A stretch of 48,502 nt of DNA, from positions 1 to 48,502 of IMG/VR virus record IMGVR_UViG_3300036770_006657; one strand, 5' to 3'. A model generated the notes under the pieces. The model was not told the DNA's origin. It saw only the letters and a program-made list of their open reading frames with translations, and ran no database searches. Numbering within the stretch: position 1 is the first letter of the stretch; every line of letters begins with the position of its first letter. This document shows, one piece after another, positions 31,377 through 37,655 of the stretch. Position numbers and translations under genes: made by a program. Origin of the DNA: a virus.

Positions 31377-32786
31377 ATGGGCATGACCCGCACCAGTAAA
31401 TATCACGAAGCCGCGATTGACTACGCAGAGACGCGCTTTGAGGGAGCAGACATGGCGGCCGACTGGATCCGCGACCTAGAAAGTTCGGACAGCCGCAAAC
31501 ACAAAGAGACCGTGATCGAGAAAGCACTCATGGCGGCTCGGCTAGGGTCAGCATCAGCACAGGGTTTTCTCTACAACTGCTATCTGGCCTATAACCCTTA
31601 TTTTGTGTACGGCGTCAAGAAAGTGCCCGAAAGCTCGGGCCTCACAGACAGACCCAATCCGTGGCCGCGATTCTGGGCCATGTGTGAAAGCCTGCGTACA
31701 CGTTCTGTGACAGGTGGCAACGCCCAGCGTGCTATCAACGAGGTCATGCAGGAATTTGATTCAGAACAATGGAATGGCATGGCCCGGCGTGTGCTGATAA
31801 AAGACCTGCGGTGTGGCGTGTCAGAAAAAACCATCAACAAGGTGTGCAAAAATTCCGAGTGGGCCATTCCGGTATTTGCCTGCCAGTTGGCGCAGGATTC
31901 AACAGACCGACCCACCAAATTGAAAGGTCGCAAACGACTGGAAGTCAAGCTGGACGGTGTACGAGTGTTGGCTGTGTTTAATGGTCCCAGTGTAACCCTG
32001 ATGAGTCGCAACGGCAAAGTGTTTGAAAACTTCGGTGACATCGCCACATGGCTGGGTACCAATCGTGGCCTGTTCGAACATGGCACACGCACCAGCGGCC
32101 GATTCGTGTTGGACGGTGAGATCGTGGGTGAATCATTCCAGAAGCTGATGCGTCAGGCGCATCGCAAAACCGATGCTGAAACTGCGGGCATGACGTATCA
32201 TGTGTTTGATTTTATTCCCTTGGATGACTTCGAACGCGGTTACTGGAATGCAAATCAACAGAAGCGACTTGAATGCCTCGAACGCGCACGTGCGGCTGCC
32301 ATTGAAAATAATGATCTCGTACAGATCATGCCGGGCATGGAAGTGGATCTTGATACCGCCGAGGGGCATGACATCATGCGCCGATTTGCCGAAGCCGCAG
32401 TAATTGAAGGCTACGAAGGCATCATGATCAAGAGTCTGGATGCGCCCTACGAATGCAAGCGTTCGGATTTTTGGATGAAGTGGAAACCCACCATATCAGT
32501 GGACTTAAATATCGTGGGCTTCGAAGAAGGCACCGGTAGGAATGCCGGACGTCTGGGAGCCCTAATCTGCGAAGGAGATGACAATGGACGTCGTATTCGG
32601 GTCAATGTTGGCAGCGGCTTCAGTGATAGCGATCGTGATCAGTATTGGGTGGCAAGGGATCTACTGCTTGACCACATTGTGGAGATCGAAGCTGACGCAG
32701 TCACCCAAAATCAAGACGGAACCTACAGCCTCAGATTCCCGCGATTCATGAGGTTCAGAGATTTCGAAGCAGGGGCGAAGGTGTGA
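31377..32786 (+). CDS. ATP-dependent DNA ligase (T4 gp30-like)
   Basis: The ATG at 31377 has AAGGA 6 nt upstream; a GTG at 31338 lies inside the -10 box and is rejected. The 469-residue protein has motif I EVKLDGVR with adenylated Lys191, motif III FVLDGEIV, motif IV EGIMIK and motif V WMKWKP, plus a C-terminal OB-fold region. The N-terminal ~170 residues are helical as in T4 ligase. It seals nicks in phage DNA. It has its own early-type promoter. The stop overlaps the start of a 22-residue membrane peptide. Confidence 0.95.
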   Translation: MGMTRTSKYHEAAIDYAETRFEGADMAADWIRDLESSDSRKHKETVIEKALMAARLGSASAQGFLYNCYLAYNPYFVYGVKKVPESSGLTDRPNPWPRFWAMCESLRTRSVTGGNAQRAINEVMQEFDSEQWNGMARRVLIKDLRCGVSEKTINKVCKNSEWAIPVFACQLAQDSTDRPTKLKGRKRLEVKLDGVRVLAVFNGPSVTLMSRNGKVFENFGDIATWLGTNRGLFEHGTRTSGRFVLDGEIVGESFQKLMRQAHRKTDAETAGMTYHVFDFIPLDDFERGYWNANQQKRLECLERARAAAIENNDLVQIMPGMEVDLDTAEGHDIMRRFAEAAVIEGYEGIMIKSLDAPYECKRSDFWMKWKPTISVDLNIVGFEEGTGRNAGRLGALICEGDDNGRRIRVNVGSGFSDSDRDQYWVARDLLLDHIVEIEADAVTQNQDGTYSLRFPRFMRFRDFEAGAKV

Positions 32787-32851
32787 ATCCTGTTTTGTTT
32801 GTGATCTCAGCTCTTGTTATGATTGCGGTGTTGTTGCAGACCCTGCGATGA
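32783..32851 (+). CDS. Predicted 22-residue membrane microprotein
   Basis: A GTG at 32783 overlaps the ligase stop as GTGTGA and the frame ends in ATGA with the next small gene. The peptide is MNPVLFVISALVMIAVLLQTLR: one membrane helix with a short basic tail. Both junctions follow the coupling pattern of this genome, which favours translation. Too short for any family match. It could equally be a chance frame that carries ribosomes to the next start. Confidence 0.4.
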   Translation: MNPVLFVISALVMIAVLLQTLR

Positions 32852-33018
32852 AGCACAGCACACGACTCTATGTGATGGCCATGCTCATGGCCGTGATGCA
32901 GTTCTATGACCTGGAAGGATTGAGCTTGGGTATCTGGGCTCTGGTCGCCCTGGTCGTGGCGCGTGTATGTGAAGGCGCGGAAGAGTGGGAGCGTCAGCAA
33001 TCACGCCATAAAGATTGA
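32848..33018 (+). CDS. Small membrane protein (56 residues)
   Basis: The ATG at 32848 overlaps the preceding stop as ATGA. The product has two hydrophobic segments (LYVMAMLMAVMQFY and LSLGIWALVALVVARV) and a charged C-terminal tail EGAEEWERQQSRHKD. This would give a hairpin in the inner membrane with both ends on the same side. Possible roles include superinfection exclusion or a lysis helper, but none is shown. The -35 box of the next promoter overlaps its stop codon. Confidence 0.65.
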   Translation: MKHSTRLYVMAMLMAVMQFYDLEGLSLGIWALVALVVARVCEGAEEWERQQSRHKD

Positions 33019-33043
33019 ATTCCGACCAATATCTTCATAAAAT
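33015..33043 (+). promoter_or_regulatory. Sigma70-like promoter of the structured RNA
   Basis: TTGAAT at 33015-33020 and TAAAAT at 33038-33043 are separated by exactly 17 bp. Transcription would start near 33050 and read the folded region before reaching the 33298 gene. Confidence 0.7.
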
Positions 33044-33049
33044 ACTATT

Positions 33050-33290
33050 GCAGTGATGGGGCATGATGGGAGCGGGGTCAGGGCTGACTGCGGTTGGTAC
33101 CATGGCAAGGACCTGTAAGTCTCTGAGGATGTGGAACCGTCCTGACCTATGATAGGCTGTGCAACAATCATAGGTCAAAACCCGGGCGAAACCGGTGTTG
33201 ATAGCACCGGTCCGGGTGTGGGCCTGTAAAGGACAGCCACGGTAAAAGCTGGTAGGTTACAGCGTTGATATGGAGATCTCTAACAAGGTA
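33050..33290 (+). ncRNA. Putative structured non-coding RNA or cis-regulatory leader
   Basis: About 240 nt without a plausible gene, GC-rich, directly after a good promoter. Visible helices: GACCTATGAT (33144-33153) with ATCATAGGTC (33167-33176), 10 bp perfect; ACCGGTG (33191-33197) with CACCGGT (33205-33211), extended by CCCGG/CCGGG (33181-33185 with 33212-33216) across a 5-nt GCGAA bulge; GTGG/CCAC (33218-33221 with 33237-33240) enclosing CTGT/ACAG; GCTG/CAGC near 33248-33263. CCTGTAA occurs twice (near 33112 and 33224). No tRNA, tmRNA or RNase P core motif is seen. It could be a free RNA or a leader controlling the 33298 gene. Marine-phage RNA motifs such as manA or wcaG are alternatives to test. 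Confidence 0.62.
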
Positions 33291-33297
33291 ACTGGTT

Positions 33298-33582
33298 ATG
33301 TCAAAATCCCTCAGCCCACTTGAAACAACGATCCCGGATCTGCACCGATTCTATGTGAGCCTGACCACCACGGAACAGTGGTATGCCGTGATGCGGGAAT
33401 GCCGTGCCTGGTTCGGCGCCACATGGCGCACTCAACCCAAGATACGTCGCCGACTGGAACGCAATTTTGACAACGCCGTGGAGGCCTGGTTCGAAGTGCC
33501 CGATCCTACTTGGAGTACCTGGATAGCTACAAAGCTGGCTCTACAGGTGCGTGGTGAACCCCGCACCTTGGTCAATAAATAA
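33298..33582 (+). CDS. Hypothetical protein downstream of structured RNA
   Basis: 94 residues, Trp-rich (WYAVMRECRAWFGATWRTQ), basic in the middle, soluble. An AAGGTAA sequence lies about 7 nt before the ATG. It is the first gene after the folded leader, so its translation may be controlled by that RNA. No motif is recognised. A late-type element overlaps its last codons and serves the next gene. Confidence 0.75.
   Translation: MSKSLSPLETTIPDLHRFYVSLTTTEQWYAVMRECRAWFGATWRTQPKIRRRLERNFDNAVEAWFEVPDPTWSTWIATKLALQVRGEPRTLVNK
33575..33582 (+). promoter_or_regulatory. T4-late-like promoter element
   Basis: ATAAATAA across the stop of the 33298 gene, 6 nt before the ATG at 33589, again predicting a nearly leaderless late mRNA. 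Confidence 0.5.
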
Positions 33583-33588
33583 CTTGTT

Positions 33589-35097
33589 ATGATCTTGACC
33601 TGGCTAATGTTCCTGGTGGCCGTCTGTCTTTCGGCAGTGGCTGCTTTTTACAGCATAGTTGGCCTGGCGGCCATCTTCTCAGCTGCCATCATGCCCATAG
33701 TGATCATGGGCACTATCCTAGAAATCGCCAAGCTGACTGTGACTGTATGGTTGCACGAACATTGGCGCCAGTGCCGATGGATCATGAAGGCATACCTGGT
33801 ACCAGCAGTGGTGGTACTCATGATCATCACCTCCATGGGCATATTTGGGTTCCTTTCCAAAGCACACATCGATCAGATCATACCCACCGGAGATCGAACC
33901 TCCCAGATAGCCTTGTTTGATGAGCGCATCGCCAACGAACGTGCCACGATAGAAAACAGCCGTAGTCTTATCCGGCAGATGGATGACACTGTGAATGGCA
34001 TTATTGCGCAAGGCGAAAGCCGCGAGATCAAGTTAGGGGATGGCAGGACCATAGTGCGTTCACCAGCAGAACTGGCCCTGCAGGTACGCCGCAGCCAGTC
34101 CCGGGATCGCGATGCTCTCACCAAGACCATTGAAGAGGCACAGAAGCGCATAGTAGTTCTGCAAGAAGAGCGGGCCCCTATTGCCAAAGAAATACGTGGG
34201 CTCGAAGCCGAAGTGGGTCCCATCAAGTACGTGGCTGCCTTGATCTACGGAGACAATCCTGATACCAATCTCTTGGAACGCGCAGTGCGATGGGTCATTA
34301 TAATCCTGGTGGCTGTATTTGATCCCTTGGCTATAATGATGCTGTTGGCAGCCACCGAAAGCCTTAAATGGCACCGAGAAAGTCAAAGAAAGGATCCCGA
34401 CCATGATCCCATTGTTCCCCCAGAGCCTGATGTTGTTCGTGTTACTGACCCAGATCCACCTCGAGACCCTGAACCAGAGCTTGACGCCGTGGAGCCCCAT
34501 GTACCGCCAGTGGATCTTCCAAGACCTGCCTACCTTGATCAGGGCGGCTTCGGATTCCAAAATCTAGCACCAATGGTGGCCGCTCCAAAAATTGAAACCG
34601 CAGTTTTTGCTGAGAGCACCAACGACGATCAAGCCAAGATTGATGATCCAACACAATTCCAGCAAGAGTCTGACGATGACGACGAAGATGAAGATCAGAT
34701 ACTCAAGCAGGCCAAGAGATTATGGAAACAAGACAATCCTGGCAAAACATTGAAAGAGCAACGGCGTCTCTTGGCCATGGGCTATATCGACCACGAACCA
34801 TGGTTGCAGTATCTCGAGGATTCTCGTTTGCATCGCCAAGCTGATTTTGGAAGATCTTTGCCAGATTCGGCGCAACGCGGAGATTTGTTCGTGCGTATAG
34901 ACAAGGTGCCTACTGAACTCTACAAATTCAATGGTGATCGATGGATCAATGTAGACAAAAACATGACTGACAACTATACCTACAACGATGCCTATATCGC
35001 ACATCTGATCGAACAGATTTCGCTGGGCAACTACGAGTTTGACATGTTGACTGATGGAGAGCGCGAGCAGATCGAACGACATCTCAAACAGGATTGA
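33589..35097 (+). CDS. Large membrane protein with coiled coil
   Basis: 502 residues. Three hydrophobic helices occupy residues ~1-25, ~28-52 and ~65-90 (VPAVVVLMIITSMGIFGFL), a charged coiled coil spans ~105-205 (FDERIANERATIENSRSL; EEAQKRIVVLQEER), and a fourth membrane segment lies at ~228-252. The remainder is an acidic, proline-rich cytoplasmic tail with a run of Asp/Glu, then a folded polar domain. I recall proteins of this layout in marine T4-like phages without function. It should span the inner membrane. It precedes clpX by 3 nt, which suggests a shared transcript. Confidence 0.82.
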   Translation: MILTWLMFLVAVCLSAVAAFYSIVGLAAIFSAAIMPIVIMGTILEIAKLTVTVWLHEHWRQCRWIMKAYLVPAVVVLMIITSMGIFGFLSKAHIDQIIPTGDRTSQIALFDERIANERATIENSRSLIRQMDDTVNGIIAQGESREIKLGDGRTIVRSPAELALQVRRSQSRDRDALTKTIEEAQKRIVVLQEERAPIAKEIRGLEAEVGPIKYVAALIYGDNPDTNLLERAVRWVIIILVAVFDPLAIMMLLAATESLKWHRESQRKDPDHDPIVPPEPDVVRVTDPDPPRDPEPELDAVEPHVPPVDLPRPAYLDQGGFGFQNLAPMVAAPKIETAVFAESTNDDQAKIDDPTQFQQESDDDDEDEDQILKQAKRLWKQDNPGKTLKEQRRLLAMGYIDHEPWLQYLEDSRLHRQADFGRSLPDSAQRGDLFVRIDKVPTELYKFNGDRWINVDKNMTDNYTYNDAYIAHLIEQISLGNYEFDMLTDGEREQIERHLKQD

Positions 35098-35100
35098 TGC

Positions 35101-36312
35101 ATGGCCAAAGAACAAGAATCCTGTAACTTTTGTGGCAAGAACAAAGAACAAGTCGCCAAGCTCATAGTGGGATCAGAATCAGCAATCTGCAACGAGTGTG
35201 TGGAACTCTGTAGAGAATTACTGGTCGACGCACCTGCCATCCAAAATCAACCATCCAACGGATCTGCCCAGGATCGCGATGATCCGCAGGCACTGAAAAA
35301 TTTCCTTGATCAATATGTGATTGGACAGGATCGTGCCAAGATAACATTGGCCGTGGCAGTGATAAATCATTACAAGAGACTGCATCGTGATGCGGCTGCA
35401 CCCGAGATAGACAAAGCCAATGTGCTGATGCTGGGTCCCACTGGCAGCGGCAAAACCCTGCTTGCAAGATCTGTTAGTCGGTTTCTGGATATACCGTTTG
35501 TGATCGCGGATGCTACCAGTGTCACTGAAGCAGGCTATGTCGGCGACGATGTGGAAATGATGATAAGCCGTCTTTATATGGCCAGTGGGGAGGACATCGA
35601 AAAAACACAGAAAGGCATAGTGTTTATCGATGAAATTGACAAAATAGCACGCAAAAGCGAAAGCAGCAGCATAACCAGAGATGTCAGCGGCGAAGGCGTA
35701 CAGCAGGCCCTGCTCAAACTCGTGGAAGGCACTGTGTGCAGATTTCCTGCACGTGGTAATCGCAAACATCCACAGCAGGATGTCATAGAAATCGACACCA
35801 GTGATATTTTGTTCATTGCCGGCGGTGCCTTTGTTGGTCTGGAAGCAATCATCCACAACAGGTTATACAGCAGCAATATAGGATTCAACGGTAGGATTTC
35901 CACTGCAGCACAGGCACATCTCAGAGACCTCAATGCGGATGATCTTGTAAAGTTTGGGTTGATTCCTGAACTGATAGGGCGTTTCCCAGTCACAGTCAGT
36001 CTGGAACAGCTGACCAAAGATGATCTGCGTGCTATCATGACATCAATCAAAAACAATTGGATTTCCCAATACCAGTGGTTGTTATCACAGGACCACATTG
36101 ATCTCAATCTCAAAGACTCTGCGATTGATGCTCTAGTGGACAGGGCCATGACATACAACACCGGAGCACGTGCTCTACAGAGCGAACTTGAAAGAGCACT
36201 CTTGCCACACATGTTTCATGCCAAAACATACCAACGACAAGGGATCAAACAGATTATATTGGATGATGCATTGGTAAATAATCCTAATCAAATCAATCAA
36301 GGAGACCAATGA
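35101..36312 (+). CDS. clpX: ClpX, ATP-dependent unfoldase of the Clp protease
   Basis: 403 residues, close to the E. coli length (424). All functional parts are present: zinc-binding domain C8-x2-C11 and C30-x2-C33; Walker A GPTGSGKT (112-119); GYVG pore loop (145-148); Walker B GIVFIDEID; RKH loop (RKHPQQ); the ClpP-contacting IGF tripeptide in SSNIGFNG; sensor-2 GAR in YNTGARAL. ClpX unfolds tagged proteins and feeds them to ClpP. No clpP is in the window, so the phage enzyme should engage host ClpP, possibly with altered substrate choice. It overlaps rpsU by 4 nt (ATGA). The near-complete host-like sequence suggests acquisition from a proteobacterium. Confidence 0.97.
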   Translation: MAKEQESCNFCGKNKEQVAKLIVGSESAICNECVELCRELLVDAPAIQNQPSNGSAQDRDDPQALKNFLDQYVIGQDRAKITLAVAVINHYKRLHRDAAAPEIDKANVLMLGPTGSGKTLLARSVSRFLDIPFVIADATSVTEAGYVGDDVEMMISRLYMASGEDIEKTQKGIVFIDEIDKIARKSESSSITRDVSGEGVQQALLKLVEGTVCRFPARGNRKHPQQDVIEIDTSDILFIAGGAFVGLEAIIHNRLYSSNIGFNGRISTAAQAHLRDLNADDLVKFGLIPELIGRFPVTVSLEQLTKDDLRAIMTSIKNNWISQYQWLLSQDHIDLNLKDSAIDALVDRAMTYNTGARALQSELERALLPHMFHAKTYQRQGIKQIILDDALVNNPNQINQGDQ

Positions 36313-36530
36313 ATTTTTACGGACGATCAGTTTTAGTCACTGGCGACAACATAGACAAAGCACTACGCAAATTCAAGAAAAAGATACAAAGCAGTGGGCT
36401 TTTGCAGGAGCTGCGTGACCGAGAAACATATCAAAAACCCACTACCCGTCGCAAAACCAAACGCAGCCAGGCCAAACAACGCTGGAAAAAGTATGTCTCA
36501 AGCCAAAAATTACCAACTCGCATGTACTGA
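36309..36530 (+). CDS. rpsU: Ribosomal protein bS21
   Basis: 73 residues. NIDKALRKFKKKIQSSGLL followed by RETYQKPTTRRKTK and a basic C-terminal helix ending TRMY matches bS21 along its full length (E. coli 71 residues). bS21 sits at the mRNA exit side of the 30S subunit near the anti-Shine-Dalgarno and affects initiation. Phage S21 may replace the host protein and bias translation to phage mRNAs, including the weak-RBS and leaderless messages seen here; that is inference. Translation is coupled to clpX (ATGA) and to the next gene (TGATG). S21 genes are known in some marine phages. Confidence 0.95.
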   Translation: MNFYGRSVLVTGDNIDKALRKFKKKIQSSGLLQELRDRETYQKPTTRRKTKRSQAKQRWKKYVSSQKLPTRMY

Positions 36531-36748
36531 TGTACATTGAATTTGACATACTCACCGCCAGCGATGATTTTGACACACTGCAAGAACAAATAAACGATTG
36601 GGCACGATCGCATAGCGTGCCCTACACTACCAAAGTGGCCAAAGGTCTCCGGCTGAGACTGGGCCTCAACTGTTCTGAACACTTCACCTTGTTTTTCATG
36701 ACCTGGAATCACAGCGATTACCTGATCAAAAACGCCAATCAAACTTGA
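36530..36748 (+). CDS. Small hypothetical protein
   Basis: 72 residues beginning in a TGATG junction with rpsU. Mixed alpha/beta: an N-terminal strand (YIEFDILTA), an amphipathic helix (DFDTLQEQINDWARSH) and two further strands (GLRLRLGLN, FTLFFMTW). No motif recognised. Tight coupling to S21 hints at a shared role in translation control, without direct support. The hsp20 promoter begins at its stop codon. Confidence 0.72.
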   Translation: MYIEFDILTASDDFDTLQEQINDWARSHSVPYTTKVAKGLRLRLGLNCSEHFTLFFMTWNHSDYLIKNANQT

Positions 36749-36773
36749 CAGCCAGCGGAATTCGCTGTATAAA
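36745..36773 (+). promoter_or_regulatory. Near-consensus sigma70 promoter of hsp20 with dyad in spacer
   Basis: A perfect TTGACA at 36745-36750, 17 bp, then TATAAA at 36768-36773. The spacer holds CAGCG GAATT CGCTG (36753-36767), a 5-bp dyad that fills the space between the two boxes, as an operator for a dimeric regulator would. The -10 is also the start of a T4-late TATAAATA element. Confidence 0.8.
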
Positions 36774-36775
36774 TA
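36768..36775 (+). promoter_or_regulatory. Perfect T4 late promoter element of hsp20
   Basis: TATAAATA matches the T4 late consensus exactly and is superimposed on the sigma70 -10 box. hsp20 could thus be read by host RNA polymerase early and by the late-modified enzyme afterwards. Confidence 0.7.
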
Positions 36776-36779
36776 ACCA

Positions 36780-36803
36780 TGTAGTGCCGATGGTCGGGCT
36801 ACA
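36780..36803 (+). promoter_or_regulatory. Hairpin in hsp20 leader
   Basis: TGTAG...CTACA with inner CCGA/TCGG around a TGG loop forms a bulged stem at the 5' end of the ~60-nt hsp20 leader. AAAGGAG before the ATG is outside the stem. It may stabilise the message or be part of a temperature-sensing leader; the second is speculative. Confidence 0.45.
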
Positions 36804-36838
36804 CGTTAGTCAACTTGCTTAACAAAGGAGAAGACATC

Positions 36839-37279
36839 ATGACTAAAATCACTTCGTTTGACCTCACGCCCTTCTACAGGAACTCTGTGGGAGTAGACAG
36901 CCTCTTTAATCGCATCGTCAATCAACTGGATACCGCAGCCACTTCCGGCAACTATCCTCCCTATGACATAGTCAAAGTCAAAGACGATCATTACGAGATC
37001 CGTATAGCAGCCGCAGGATTTTTAAAGGGCGAGATTGAAGTTAAGTATCACGAAGGTATGCTCACTGTACTGGGGCGCCGATCCAGTGATGCAAATCCTG
37101 AGGTCGAATATCTGCATCATGGTATCAGCAACAGAGACTGGGCTCGTACCTTTGCCTTGGCCGATTATGTCGAAGTCAAAGACGCGGTTATGCAGGATGG
37201 AATACTCACCGTCAAGCTGGAACGAATGATTCCTGAAAGCCAAAAGCCCAAACAGATCGCTATAACCTACGCGAACTAG
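36839..37279 (+). CDS. hsp20: Small heat-shock protein Hsp20/IbpA
   Basis: 146 residues from the ATG at 36839, with AAAGGAG in the leader. The alpha-crystallin domain has YEIRIAAAGFLKGEIEVKYHEGML and DWARTFALADYVEV, ending LTVKLERMIPE with the conserved GILTVKL strand. Like IbpA it begins with an aromatic N-terminal arm (FDLTPFYRNSVGVDSLF). Small heat-shock proteins hold unfolding proteins for later refolding or degradation. They occur in many cyanophages. Here it sits between bS21 and ClpS and near ClpX, in a proteostasis cluster. A perfect 10-bp hairpin lies after its stop. Confidence 0.96.
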   Translation: MTKITSFDLTPFYRNSVGVDSLFNRIVNQLDTAATSGNYPPYDIVKVKDDHYEIRIAAAGFLKGEIEVKYHEGMLTVLGRRSSDANPEVEYLHHGISNRDWARTFALADYVEVKDAVMQDGILTVKLERMIPESQKPKQIAITYAN

Positions 37280-37300
37280 TACAATCTAGTAAATAACAAA

Positions 37301-37323
37301 TGCAAGGGGCGCCGCCCCTTGCA
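37301..37323 (+). repeat. Perfect inverted repeat between hsp20 and clpS
   Basis: TGCAAGGGGC (37301-37310) and GCCCCTTGCA (37314-37323) form a 10-bp GC-rich stem with a 3-nt loop. There is no T tract, so it is not a standard terminator. It may attenuate readthrough or protect the 3' end of the hsp20 message. Confidence 0.75.
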
Positions 37324-37340
37324 CCATGTGGGAATAAACG

Positions 37341-37652
37341 ATGAGCACAGATACTTCAAGCCAAACCAACATCGCTGTCAATCTCGAACTACAGGAACCG
37401 CCTATGTTCCGTGTGGTCTACATCAATGACAACAAAACCAGTATTGAGTTTGTGATTGACAGCCTGATAACCTATTTTTCCTACACCACTGATACTGCCC
37501 TGGTCATTACCGAGGACATACATAACACTGGCAGTGCTGTGGTAGCAGTGCTGCCATTTGAAATTGCCGAACAAAAGGGCGTGGAAATCACATTGGCTGC
37601 ACGTGCCAATGGGTTTCCTCTGCAGATACGTCTAGAGCCTGAAGTTGGATGA
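37341..37652 (+). CDS. clpS: ClpS, N-end-rule adaptor of the Clp protease
   Basis: 103 residues with the ClpS core: PPMFRVVYINDN, SIEFVIDSLITYFSY, DIHNTGSAVV and a final LQIRLEPE strand. ClpS delivers proteins with N-degron residues to ClpAP. The substrate pocket Asn-Asp is kept, the second Asp of the E. coli INDD-type sequence is Asn here, and the gatekeeper Met (E. coli Met40) is Ile, which could change which N-terminal residues fit. The pocket His is present (DIHN). ClpS works with ClpA, not ClpX, so the phage may target two Clp complexes. It converges with the phosphoesterase gene 3 nt downstream. Confidence 0.94.
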   Translation: MSTDTSSQTNIAVNLELQEPPMFRVVYINDNKTSIEFVIDSLITYFSYTTDTALVITEDIHNTGSAVVAVLPFEIAEQKGVEITLAARANGFPLQIRLEPEVG

Positions 37653-37655
37653 TGA

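Noticed and set aside
33050-33290. Structured region as tRNA, tmRNA or RNase P RNA.
   Set aside because: No T-arm GGTTCGA sequence, no acceptor CCA, and no conserved RNase P or tmRNA core was visible.
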